Positions 34,534 through 46,262 of a stretch of 64,000 nt of DNA are shown here, piece after piece. Within the stretch, counting starts at the first letter, position 1; each line of letters opens with the position of its first letter. The notes beneath the pieces were generated by a model. The model was not told where the DNA came from. It did not search any database and was given only the letters and a program-made list of their open reading frames with translations. Source of the DNA: Amyelois transitella (lineage: Eukaryota > Arthropoda > Insecta > Lepidoptera > Pyralidae); the NCBI RefSeq assembly GCF_032362555.1, contig NC_083534.1, forward strand, positions 4,392,001 through 4,456,000, given 5' to 3'. Both the position numbers and the translations under genes were made by a program.

Positions 34534-34924
34534 GTAATAACAAATAAAATTTAAACATTTTTTTATTACCACCAACCTGAATGTGGTCACACTACACCCT
34601 ACTATAAGACCGTGAATAAGACCTAAACAATAAATTATTAGAGTACGTATGGGGCTCTGCGCGCGTAAATTCTGATAATTTCCATTCCCGCGATAATTTC
34701 GGGAAAACCTATCTTAGCTGATTTATTGTTATGTCAGTCAATAACTTGGTTTAAGTTTCCCATTCTTTGACTTTCTTTGATTTTATGAATGTATGTATTC
34801 TTTGACTCTTCGGTAAAGATCGAAGTGCATAGCCTCTCGGGTACAGCCATGGAATTTCAACAATATTTTAATCCTTACTAATATTTTGCAGGGGAACAAA
34901 AACACTCTGATTTCTACCATCTAG

Positions 34925-35018
34925 CCAAAAAGCTGAACGTGACCTATCAGTATTTTCGATACTGTCGACTCTGCCTACCCCGCAAGGTATATAGACGTGA
35001 CTATATGTATGTATGTGA
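34925..35018 (+). mobile_element. TATG-tailed SINE, 3' third
   Basis: CTGAACGTGACCTATCAG to ACTATATGTATGTATG. Confidence 0.7.
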
Positions 35019-35294
35019 CAAAAACACTACTTTGATACACTGACTTTTATAATAATATCTTCTCGAATTTTGTAAATATTTTTTAATGGAAACTTAAAAA
35101 ATAAACTGTCACTGTCATTTCTATAATGACAGACGCTTGCTTGTCTGCCGCCCGTTGCAGTTTGAATTTGAAAACAAAACATTGCTCTAAAGTTTATATC
35201 TCCACTCAATTTGTTTTTGTTTATTGCTTTTTCATTGAATTATAATTTTATATTTGCGATATGTTAATTTAATGTGATAGTGTTGTTATTTATC

Positions 35295-38200
35295 ATGGAC
35301 GACACGCAACAGAGCCGAGCTTCGGACGCCGGCGCGACGTAAGTTGACTGAATTTTCTTGACAAAGATTGATCACGAATATATCATCACAAAACATTTTG
35401 GACTAAATCTTTGCTTTCAATATTACACCCCTGTAATACATGAAGAAGGCTATAGAAGTGCTCAATCATATTATTCTGCAAACTAATGATGATTGCGGTA
35501 TGCAGTCCTAGGTGCTTGATACATGTATGTTATTATAATCACACCTCTGGTGGCTGAGAATCATTGAAATCAATTCAATCATTTTCATCTGAAGGCAGTA
35601 GTCCTTTTTAGGGTTATGTCTAGCTGGAGCTAGTCAAGCTTAAGGGAGTACTAGCTACCTAATTGATACAAAGTCCTTAAGAGCTTTGTTATATGTTACA
35701 GCTGTTTATTTAAAGACCATTCTCACTATAAATTTACATATATATCACGTCTATATCCATTGCTAGGTAGACAGAGCCAACAGTCTGAAAGACAGAAAGG
35801 CCCACATTCAGCTGATGTCAACTACAAAGTTGAATTGAATGAATAATGTCAATGTATAAACTAAGGGATTTGAGGAGTCTAAGGTTCCTTACTGCGATTT
35901 ATTTATTATTATAGTTAATGTTGTGTGACTTGAACCCACTTACTACATACATAAATAACTAGAGGCCGCCCGTGACTTTGTCCGCATGGAAACTCTATCA
36001 ATCCCGCGGGAATAAAAATGAATATATTCGGGATAAATTAATGCTGTGTTATGTGATATTAATTCTACAATACAATATTTTATAACAAATACTTTCTTGT
36101 CGAGGACCTGCTGGAAGAAATTTCTCTAGAAATAAGTATGGTAGTAATGCCCTTATACTAAATTTCTCTTTATTTTAAATTTTATTCATATTTTCCTTGA
36201 TGTATAAAAATATATAAAAAACAAATATAGATAGATAGACATCCAAGATGCCGAGGCCAATCAAAGGCAAAATCAATTCTCATCAAGTTCTGGCTGGTAT
36301 TCAAACCTGGGACTTATAGTGTCACAGATAAGAATATAGAATAGAATAGATTTATTTTCAAAATTGGATACAAGGTATCACTTATTGACGTCACATTACT
36401 TAAATCTAATTATAACTACTACCGCTTCCAAAGCGCATGTGTAGAAGAAGCGACGGAACAAACTACACTGCAGCATTTTCATCCGACGTCAATTTACAAA
36501 TATGGATCGCTTAAAACTACATCATGGACGAATGCACATTGTCTACATTAATGAATGAATGTAAAACTGATTATATCAATACGAATATATCATTAAATTA
36601 TCGAATAATCAACATATGATACGATCATATTGAGTGTTTAAACGTTTACAGGAGGAAGCGTCGCTCGTCAATACTGAAGAGTCAGCGCGCTCCACGCACG
36701 CCGTTCTCGGAGCTCGAGTTCAACGTGGCGACCCCCACCGACACCACTAAGAGCAGGCGCGTCAGCTTCTCCAGGAGGACAGGGGTTGCGTGAGTGTTAC
36801 GATACATACATACATACATATGAGTACATACATATGATCATGTCTATATCCATTGTGGGGTAGATGGAGCTGACTGTCTTAAAGTATTTAACTATTTTTC
36901 AAAGAATACATACATACATATAGTCACGGCTATATACCTTGCGGGGTAGACGGAGCCGACTGTCTTAAAGCATTTAACTGTTTTTCAAATAATACATACA
37001 TATAGTCACGTCTATATCCATTGCGGGGTAGACGGAGCCGACTGTCTTAAAGTATTTAACTGTTTTTCAAATAATACATACATATAGTCACGTCTATATC
37101 CCTTGCGGGGTAGACAGAGCCCACTGTCTTAAAGCATTTAACTATTTTTAAAATAATACATACATACATATAGTCACGTCTTTATCCCTTGCGGGGTAGA
37201 CAGAGCCAACTGTCTTGAAAAGACTGATTGACCACGCTCAGCTTTTTGGCTTGATGATAGAATTGAGATTCAAATAGTGACAGGTTGCTAGCCTATCGCC
37301 TAAACGAGGAATCCCAAGTTTAAGCCGTTTCCCTTCGACGCCTTTTACCACATCGATGTCCTTTTAATTTTTATCTGAAGGTAGTAGTCCTATTTATGGT
37401 TATGTCTAGCTGGAGCTAGTCTAGCTTAAGGGAGTACTAGCTACCTACTTGATACAATTTTTATCTCGGACGTTTCAAATCATGTTACAATGATCCGTCA
37501 TCAATGAAGCAAAAGGAGTATGCAAGGATCTTGGCAAGTGGAAAGATGTAGTCTCTGCCTATCCCTCCGGAAAAAAGCGTGATTTTATGAATATGTATTT
37601 CTATGGCTTGTTTTTTTTTCAGAGAATTCATAACAAATGAAGCAACAACAACTTGGAAGAACTTTTACGAGGAGCACAATAAGTCTTTAGAGTCTTCGGG
37701 TAACGACTCGGCCGCTAACGCGACTCGACAGCCCATTGGTCACATAGGAAAACGGATCTTTGATCAACAATTCGAAGAAGTGGAAGCTGTTGATTTTGTC
37801 ACGTCCCTCGATAATATAGCTGGCAGAAACCTTAATACGACAAACGTTAATTTCACTGAGCAATTAGCGTCTATGGATGATAATAAACTACCACAGAATA
37901 ATTTTGAACTGAGCGCGTTTACAGATCATCACAGTAAAATTTTTGGTGATGATCTAGCTATACCTGTTTTGGGAGAAATGTCTGGGCGTATTGATGTTAA
38001 CTTTTCAGCTGTCCAGTCCATCGATGTGAAGGATGATCTGGACGAAATACAAGATGATCTGAAAAGGCACAGTAATGTTGTTGGGCCGGCGCCGTTCAGG
38101 AACGCTAGAGACTTCTCTGAGTATATTGAGGTTGAATTGAATTCGACACACGCTGCTATAAACAATGACGAGTCTGACATGTCTATAACAGAAACTATAC

Positions 38201-41200
38201 GTAGTCCTAAAGTTAATGTTTCTAAAGTAATCAGTCCTGATAAGAAATCTAGTTTAAATTGGGTGGATAAAGAGAATAATTTTTTGGAAGACAAGGTTAA
38301 GACTTTGATTTTTGATGATAACGCTGATATGTCCATTACCACTGCTCTACCAGGAAAAGTTGATCAGGAATTACATAAGAAAACTATGATTTTCGAAGAT
38401 GACATGGCTGACATATCGATGACTAATGCTCTTCCCGTCAAATTGATAGATAAAGAAAATGTACGTGTGATTAATTCGAATGATAAAGCAAAAACTATGA
38501 TATTTGATGCTAACGCGGACATGTCAATAACCGATGTTCTTCCTAACAAAGTCAATGTAGAACCAGAGAAAAGAAGGACAATGATTTTTGATGATGATTT
38601 AGGTGATTTGTCCATGACTAAACCTATTCCCGCCAAACTTTTATCTGTCCATAGTGATATCATTGATAAATCTAATTTAAATGCTGCCTGTAATTTGTCT
38701 CATGTGAAACCTAAAGATGTCGGGACTGAAAAACGTCGAACAATATTATACGAAGATGATTTAGGAGATCTCTCTATGACGAAACCCATTCCTGCGTTGC
38801 TAACAGTGCAAAGCGAAATTATAGATAAGAATAACGTTAATGATTTTAATAAGTCGACAGTGGACAGTTTAGAACATAAAAATAAACGTAGAACCATATT
38901 ATTTGGAGACGATTTAGCTGATCTGTCACTGACGAAACCGATTCCTGCTAAATTGTTGTCAATTCACAGTGAAATATTAGAGAAAACGAATTTAAACGAC
39001 AATGCAAACAAATCAAGCGTACAGTCTATGGAATGCACCACAGAAAAACGTAGAACTATATTGTTTGATGATAACCTTGGTGATCTTTCGATGACGAAAC
39101 CTATACCAGCGAAATTGTTATCAGTTCTTAATCAAAATGAAGACGTAAAATGCAGTGATGGTGTTAATAAGATCGATATAGAGCCGATAGAGTGCAAGTC
39201 TGAAAAACGTAGAACTGTTTTATTTGATAACAGTTTAGGTGATTTGTCTATGACGAAACCTATTCCAGCTAAATTAATTCATAGCGAGCTTATAGAGAGA
39301 GAAAAGACTCTTATACACGATAAAGATGACAAACTAGCAGATATGTCGATTAAAACCGAAGTAAAACCACCTAATGAAATATTGGCTGAAAAAATCAAAT
39401 CATTTGTAGAAGAGGGTTGTGCTCCTGCGGCGAATACTAATCAGTCAATGTTGCTCACAGTACACAGCGAAATTATAGAGAAGTCAGTTGTTATAGATAA
39501 ACTTAATAAATATAGCCTTCATAAGTCTCAAACTATAGTCTATGATAAGGATGATAAAATTGAGGATGTAACTATTACTACAGAGGTGAAAAAACTGGAT
39601 GAAAAATCAATTTTCGCAAAGACTAGTCTGCGAAAGTCTCAAACTATAGGATATGATATAGATGATGTAATTGTGAATAAGTCTATGCCAGATGTAGGTC
39701 AACCTAAAGAAATGCGAAAGACAATATTATTTGATAATCATTCCGCAAATTTGTCTATGACTAAACCTATTCCATCTGAACTGCTTGCTGTACAAAGTGA
39801 AATGATTAAAACACAACAACAGTTAGATAAAGAAAATGTCATATGCGACGTGTCTGCTAATAAATCTGTAATCCAAAACTCTGAAACAAAAGATGTGACT
39901 AAAACTGCTGACTTGGTCACTACAGACTTTTCCAAATTCAAATCTCAAGATGTGGTCGTGTATCAAGTTGCAACAAATGATATTTCGAAAGTAGAAACTG
40001 CTGATGAGCAGAAAGAAACTGTGGAGGTATTAAATATTGAAATGAAACAAGATATTGTTATGAGTTCGGAATCAAATAATATTGAAAGAAAAGAATCAAA
40101 AGTAGGTGATAACGCAGGACAAAGCCCTGTTCAGGATAAAACAATTCCTAATGAGAGAGAATCGAATAAATCTCTTGTAAAACCAGAACATTCTGAAATT
40201 ATTAAAGATATATCAAAAACGGTTTCAAAAGAAAGTGTAGCTAAGAACGCGTCAATGCAAAGTGTTTCCAAAAAGTCTATTTTGTGCGATCTGTTGGATA
40301 TGTCGAATGCATCTATGACATCCGGGTTTGACGATAAAGGTATAACCGTAAATTTGAGTTTGCACAAACCTTCCATTCACGAAACAGTTAAAGCAGACAC
40401 CGAAAGCGTTGCTAGTGAGATGTTTTATATAACAAGAGATACAGACAGTGATACACTTTCAAATGAAATCAAAGAAAAGAATGCTAGTCCTAGTGTTAAG
40501 CTTGTAGAAGAAACTGAACAACCGGATGATGTTCTAAAAGAGTCTGAACCTGAAGTGGATGATAGTATCCAAAAGGCATTAACTGAAGTCGAAAATACGA
40601 GGAAAGCCGTCGAGAGCTCTGTTAGTTTCGTAAAGGTTCCCAGCACAGATTTGGCGAGAGAAGCCAGTAGAGAAAATAAAATGGATATATCGAGATATCC
40701 TAGAAGTTTCAGCGAAGCGGATAACACTAAGGAATTACTTGAAATGCTATCAGACTTAACAGATGGACGACAATCAGTTTCTGATAATCCTGAACCTATA
40801 ACAGTTAAAGGTCTCATTGCAATTGAAAATAAAGAAACAAATGAACCAGCGCGAAGAGTGAGCATCGCGCCGAACAGACAGTCTATAATTTTCAACCGTG
40901 AAGACATTCTTAATAATATTTCTATGGCACAAGCTGCTCTCCAAAGATCTATTGATATAGAAGACAGCGATCTAGAGGAGCCGACGCCAGCAGTGATTAT
41001 ATCTCCACCCAAAAAAACAGTACGAGTCAGCAACGACGTTGTTAAAACTTTGCAATTCGAAGATGAGTCGTCGAATGAACTTAGCGTCAGAACGGAACTA
41101 AGATCGCCGCTTAAAAAGACTGCTTTTGGAGAAACATCATACATGAACGAAGCAAATTACAAAGCTAATGTTATACCGTCGTATTTGAAAGATGTTTCTG

Positions 41201-44200
41201 ATGGTATCAAGGCGTTGATGAGCGATCTAGTCAAGCCGATGAATGACCAACTACCGTTTGAAACCGGCCTTGATAATAGTTTACGCAAGTCTACTTCGAC
41301 GTGCAGCGTGCAAATACAGGCGAATCTATTCACGTCTAGTCAAATAGATGTGAACAATGAATTGTATTCTAATACAAACTCTGTGTACGAGATGGAAAGA
41401 GACGTAAATAAAATGTCAGTTAGTCCTACAAGTGTGCGGGACATACAATACGGTCCCCATTCTGAGTTAGTGTCGCGAAATTTGAAAGATACAGCTTTCA
41501 GACCCAAAAGACAACCCCCAGATCAAACTATTCCAGGAAAAGTATTAGTTTTCGACCACGCGAATCCTCTGAACAATGTTTTACTAACGCCCATGGAGTA
41601 CACTGAAATACACAAGTATTGTCCTCCAGGCAGTTCTCAGGAAACTCTGGGCGGCTCCGACAAGAGTCACTCCACTCAGTGTTCAACTCGTCACGAATAT
41701 GACGTAGAAAACGTCTCCATTCGGTACAATAATGTCTTCGACGTTTGTCAATCAGGCGACACGGGAATGTCCGACCATCAAAGTCTGGCGTCAAATCTCA
41801 GCAAACCTACATCGATAGACCAATCTGTTAACGTTAGAGTTACCGAAGTTAAAGATATTGAAGTCAATACGGCAATCGCTATGAAAAAGAACAAAGAATT
41901 GCTCCAAGCCAGCTCGTCGCTAACGTTAGTTGATGACGCTCTTGCGCGCTCCGCTTTCGAACTAGACATAGATTCAGCGCCATCGGATTCCAATCAGTCT
42001 GACAAAATGCAAAAATTGAAAGTGATTTACAAACTGAAAGAAGACTCGGCCGAACGCAACATAAACTCGGACATTACCTTAAACGACGAGGCTGATGTGA
42101 CGAAAGCGAAGAAACGTTTGCACAGTCCGGCTAGTTCTGAGAAAGACAAAAGGCATAGCGTGACCCCGAAGCCGACTGCGAAAATGCAGAGGCGGTCGCA
42201 CAGTCCCAAGGCGAACTTATCCCTAAAACGCATAACTGGCAACAAGTCTCTCGTACCAGAACGAGATTTGACCAGCGACAGTAATATGGACGTGGACTTA
42301 TCACCGAGTAAGGAAATCCCTAGAAAGCGGTCGCCCAGAAAGCGTAGCAGTCCTAAAAAAGAGGGCGCCTCGATAACGGTGCAACAGTTATTGACAGAAT
42401 TCAATGTTAAACCGGAAGTGGATCAGAAAGTTTTGAGCAAGCAGATTTTGGATGCTCTGAGCAGGACGGACAGTTCTGTGGTACCAGACTCGGGCTCCGA
42501 GTGTGATCGGAGCGTGGAGTTGGTCAGCTCGTTCACTAGCAGCAAGAACCAGTGTGCTCGGCCCAGCACGGTGACGGACGTGGACACGAACTCTTCGGAC
42601 AGCCGCTGCGAGGACTGTGCGCCGGATTTGAAGGAGTGCGACTCGAGTGACAATGTAGTGGCGAAGATTGATATGCTGCCGTTCATGGGGTGAGTTTTTT
42701 GATACTTTTGTTCTTGATTTTATGTGTGCTGTTTTGTATGTTTTACTCTTATCTATACTAATATTATAAAGTTAAGAGTTTGTTTGTTTGTTTGGACGCG
42801 CTAATCTCAGGAACTACTAGTTCGAATTGAAAAAATCTTTTTGCGTAAAATAGACCATTTATCGAGGAAGGCTTTAGGCTATATAACATCACGCTGTAAC
42901 TTTTATGAGCGAAGAAATAATGGAAAATATAAAAAAAACGGGGAAAATTGTTCATCGTTGAGGGCTTCAATATGTCCAAAATAACTATACCACGCGGGCG
43001 AAGTCGCGGGCACAGCTAGTTATATGTATTTATCAATTTGACAGGAGTCACGAATGCGAATGGGCGCCGTCCGGCACCGACACTTGGTCCTTCCGGCTGC
43101 TGCACGGCCGGATACGGATGTGCGTGCGGCTCGCGCACCGCCACCACAACGCGACCCGCACCAGGGTGCGCGGGGACACGCCCGTGCTGGGCATCACGGT
43201 GCACGAGTCGCTGCATGGCAACGGTGAGTTGATACCACTTCTGATGTGAGATACCATGGCTGATGTGAGATCCCACTTCTGATGTGAGATCCCACTTCTG
43301 ATGTTAGATCCCACTTCTGATGTGAGATCCCACTTCTGATGTGAGATCCCACTTCTGATGTGAGATCCCACTTCTGATGTGAGATCCCACTTCTGATGTG
43401 AGATCCCACTTCTGATGTGAGATCCCACTTCTGATGTGAGATCCCACTTCTGATGTGAGATCCCACTTCTGATGTGAGATCCCACTTCTGATGTGAGATC
43501 TTACTTCTGATGTGAGATCTCATTTCTGATGTGAGACCCAATTGCTGATGTGAGACCCCATTTCTGATGTGAGATCCCACTTCTGATGTGAGATCTCATT
43601 TCGGATGTGAGATCTCATTTCGGATGTGAGACCCCATTTCTGATATGAGATCCCACTTCTGATGTGAGATCTCATTTCTGATGTGAGGCCCAATTTTTGC
43701 TGTGAGTTTCACTTCTGATGTGAAATACCATTTCAAATGCGAGGTCCAACTTCTCAGGTCAAAGTCTATCTCTTAGTTTACGACACGAGAGGCAAAGTGG
43801 TTAAAAGCTTTAGGTTATTGTGTTATAATCAGAGATCGGAATAGGTAGATTGATTTTATGTACTTGCATCATGAATTACCATAGAAAGCATAACATGAAT
43901 GAATAGAAAGCCTCTTCCGGGATTCCATTTCAGTACTTACACTTACAGTAAACTACATTGTCAGCGGGTAACATAGGACTTCAATTTACGTGTACGAAGT
44001 CGGGGGAAAACAGCTACCACTAATATATTCTTCATCCCACTTGTAACAATTCCGGAAAAAAACTCAATAATTTACAAATCCCGCAATCCCGGAGGCATGT
44101 CCATATTAATATGTACGTTTCAGTTCATTGACCCCAATTCAATCTACCTATTCCGATCTCTGGTTATAATTTTGCAACGTGCAATGAATACATTCTGTTC

Positions 44201-46262
44201 CCGGCGGCTCTCAGACAAGCACAACTCGGTCGCGTACTGGTGCGTGTGGTTCGCGGCGGCGGCGGCGCGCGCGGCGGGCGCGGGCTGCGCGCGCGCAGGC
44301 GGCGTGCCCGGCGTGCTGCGGCGCGCGGCGCACGCGGCGCGGCGCGCGCTGCGCTGGGGGCGCGCCATGCACGCGGCGCGCGCGCACCTCGCGTACTCGC
44401 TCGACAGCGACGGGAGGCTCGTGTTCAAGGTCAGTGCTGGTTTTCTTTGGCGCAGCGGTGAGGTCCCGGGTTCGAATCCCGGCGTGATGAGGAAAGAACT
44501 TTCTCTGATTGGCGTGGGTCTTGGATGTTTATCTATGTAAGTATTTATTATGAAATATAGTATCGTTGAGTTAGTATCTCGTAACACAAATCTCGAACTT
44601 ACTTCGAGGCTAACTTTAATCAGTGTAATTTGTCCCGTATATACAGGGTGACATTTAAAACAACTGCATCCTTTTAAACATAGACTATACCCATGCTTCT
44701 GAACTGTTTGAGCCTATTTTTATTTAAATTAAACGTCATTATTTTCACATTTAAAAAACCCTCAAAAACTACGTCACACGCTTTCTTAAAAACCAATACT
44801 ACAAATAGAAATTAAAACTAAACATGTAAATAAATGTCTGAAAAATAAATTATTTTTCTAGTATCAAGATCAAGTAAAGTACAGAGTTGTCGACATCGCT
44901 CAGCTGAATGAATTGTGTCGTTGACCTCTGTATCTTACGCGTCGCTTTTCCGCCGGGCGGGGTGATATGACGTATTTAGGATCGTGGATTTTGATACTTT
45001 TATTTTTTTTCGTACTTTCTGAAATATGAACCGATATTTTTCTTTTAACGTTTTTAAATATCCTTTAGATGAGTACACTTAACTGTTAAATTTATGCAGT
45101 TGAATAAAAAGTCACCCTGTATATATGTATATTTATTATTTATTCTTCCTCCGAGCATTAGTCCCGGCTGCATCCTTATCACTGTGGAGACGAGGCCGGG
45201 GTGTCCTTTGACCATGGATCCTGGATTGGGCGAGTCAGGATTTTACACGAAGCGACCCCATCTGACCCCTGCAACCTTTACAGGGGAACCTAAACCTAAT
45301 TATTTACTATTATAGCAACGCGAACAGTCTTGAAAAGACTGATAGGCCACGTTTAGATGTTAGGCTTAATGTTTGACAGGTTGCTAGCCCATCGCCGTCG
45401 CCTTTTACGACATCCATGGGAAAGACACGGAGTGATCTTATTCTTTTTTGTATTGGAGCCGGGAACCACACTTGAGTGCCGTTCATTACAAAGTTTGCCG
45501 GGACAGCTAGTATATACATATATGTATATAGACACATCTGAATGCAGGTGGCCAACATCCCCCTGCGGCGCGTGTGGGAGGTGTCGCTGACGCTGTCGCC
45601 GGCGGAGGCGGGCTGGCCGTGCGCGCGCGAGGCGGGCGCGCGCCGCGTGCTGGCCGCGCCGGCCGCGCGCCGCGACCTGCGCGCGCTGCTGGGCGCCGCG
45701 CGCGCCGGCTGGGGGCACGTGCCCGACGCGCTGTGGTGGGGGGCTTGCTTTGTTTGCTTACCATCTGTGATATGTTGGGGTTGTTTTTGGGAAAGACTTT
45801 AGGAAGTGTAGTAAGTGCTCAAACCGCCTTCAAGGAATAGAGGTGATTCGTAAACCGTCTACAGAAAATGAGGGTGGTTCTCAAACCGCCCTCAGGAAAT
45901 GAAGGTGGTTATCAAACCGCCTTCATAAATGAAGTCAGTTCTCTAACCACCTCCAATCACCTCAATCGATAAATGATGTAATGAAAAAAATGCCGGTTGA
46001 CTGGATGTGATCCCTTCATGGGACAAGTCCGCCATTGCAAGTGGTTTATTTCTTTTGTAACTATGTACCATTTCTTGTTACTGTGGAAGTTTCTTATATA
46101 TTACAAACAAAAAAAAAAATGACCGACTATCAATTTGGAAATTTCGAGATTAGATATTTTTTAATGAGTACTTGTATTGACTAAATTTGTCATTCGTTTT
46201 TCAGGAAAATCTTCAAATATCTGAAGAACTTGACGCCGGAGACCAACGAGATGATGTTATAA
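35295..46262 (+). CDS. KNL1: Kinetochore scaffold KNL1/Spc105R
   Basis: Seven coding exons, 35295-35338, 36652-36789, 37623-42689, 43045-43223, 44215-44429, 45548-45735 and 46205-46262, join in phase with GT-AG borders to 1962 aa. Exon 2 carries the two PP1-docking motifs of KNL1 in the right order, SSILK and RRVSF. Exon 3 (5.07 kb) encodes a long, probably disordered region with about a dozen MELT-like phospho-motifs of the form DLSMTKPIPAKLL, most preceded by (R/K)RT(I/M)LF and an acidic run. In KNL1 proteins, Mps1 phosphorylates such motifs to recruit Bub3-Bub1 for the spindle checkpoint. Exons 4-7 give a C-terminal globular part (WSFRLLHGRIRMCV, VANIPLRRVWEVSL, DALWKIFKYLKNLTPETNE) corresponding to the RWD region that binds Mis12/Ndc80 complexes. 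Exons 5 and 6 are extremely GC-rich, with Ala/Arg runs. The acceptor of exon 5 was chosen by phase. Confidence 0.93.
35744..35830 (-). mobile_element. TATG-tailed SINE, tail piece in KNL1 intron 1
   Basis: ATCACGTCTATATCCATTGC to CACATTCAGCTG. Confidence 0.6.
35960..36020 (-). mobile_element. Helitron-like family B, 3' end only
   Basis: CTAGAGGCCGCCCGTGACTT to AATCCCGCGGGAA; the rest is lost. Confidence 0.6.
36232..36330 (-). mobile_element. tRNA-derived SINE, diverged
   Basis: GACATCCAAGATGCCGAGGC and GGTATTCAAACCTGGGAC (a degraded box B). Confidence 0.6.
36333..36553 (-). mobile_element. Short retroelement 3' fragment
   Basis: Reads ATAGAATAGAATAGATTTAT (tail), GGTATCACTTATTGACGTC, then the CCGCTTCC...AGAAGCGACGG stem region and GGACGAATGCACATTGTC. 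Same family as 24083, 32195 and 61707. Confidence 0.7.
36808..37156 (-). repeat. Tandem units of SINE tail in KNL1 intron 2
   Basis: About four units of roughly 75-95 bp, each made of (CATA)n, TAGTCACGTCTATATCC, GGGGTAGACGGAGCC and TTAAAGTATTTAACT, precede a longer SINE copy. The tail region of a SINE, not the whole element, has been amplified. Confidence 0.8.
37157..37360 (-). mobile_element. TATG-tailed SINE after the tandem tail units
   Basis: CATACATACATATAGTCAC to GACGCCTTTTACCACATCG; head lost. Confidence 0.75.
37490..37600 (+). mobile_element. RTE-like LINE 3' fragment near KNL1 exon 3
   Basis: Ends GCGTGATTTTATGAATATG only about 25 bp before the exon-3 acceptor. The polypyrimidine tract (CTTGTTTTTTTTTCAG) lies just beyond it and is intact. 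Confidence 0.7.
42752..43019 (+). mobile_element. Helitron-like family A copy filling KNL1 intron 3
   Basis: TCTATACTAATATTATAAAG to GGGCACAGCTAG. It makes up 268 of the 355 intron bases and ends 25 bp before exon 4. Confidence 0.85.
43224..43755 (+). repeat. 19-bp minisatellite starting at the KNL1 exon-4 donor
   Basis: About 28 units of consensus GTGAGATCCCACTTCTGAT. The first unit is the intron start itself (GTGAGTTGATACCACTTCTG). Units decay toward the far end. The array gives long antisense open frames that are not genes. Confidence 0.95.
44443..44639 (+). mobile_element. tRNA-derived SINE in KNL1 intron 5
   Basis: TGGCGCAGCGGTGAGGTCCC shows box A joined to box B by deletion of the anticodon region. 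Then GGGTTCGAATCCCGG and the body down to CCCGTATA, where a MITE is inserted. It begins 13 bp after the exon-5 donor. Confidence 0.8.
44640..45123. mobile_element. TIR MITE (TATACAGGGTGAC ends)
   Basis: TATACAGGGTGAC at 44640-44652 is perfectly inverted at 45111-45123. The SINE tail resumes right after it (TATGTATATTTATTATTTAT). No coding capacity. TA or TATA is the likely target duplication. Confidence 0.8.
45313..45476 (-). mobile_element. TATG-tailed SINE with internal deletions
   Basis: CAGTCTTGAAAAGACTGATA to GAGCCGGGAACCACAC; the tail end is missing. Confidence 0.7.
45477..45512 (+). mobile_element. Helitron-like 3' end (family D)
   Basis: TTTGCCGGGACAGCTAG|T, the same end as at 53577. 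It lies about 35 bp before KNL1 exon 6. Confidence 0.5.
45820..45958. repeat. Degenerate 35-45 bp repeat in the last KNL1 intron
   Basis: CAAACCGCC(T/C)TCA and GA(G/A)GGTGGTT blocks alternate three to four times. Confidence 0.6.

Larger units (their letters stand above)
33680..35294. other. Intergenic to KNL1 start, with repeats
   Basis: Holds an RTE-like LINE fragment (33985-34080, minus), two diverged SINE copies and the presumed KNL1 promoter (about 35020-35294). No further exon is supported. Confidence 0.4.

Noticed and set aside
40425-41144. 239-codon antisense frame in KNL1 exon 3
   Set aside because: Serine/leucine-rich mirror of the acidic KNL1 coding sequence; no domain or splice support.
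43048-43580. Antisense open frames of repeated SHIRSG/QKWDLTSEV peptides
   Set aside because: Translation of a 19-bp intronic minisatellite in KNL1; not a protein gene.
44144-45840. Several overlapping Ala/Arg-rich frames on both strands
   Set aside because: Long frames are expected by chance in very GC-rich exons. Only one frame on the plus strand splices in phase with KNL1.
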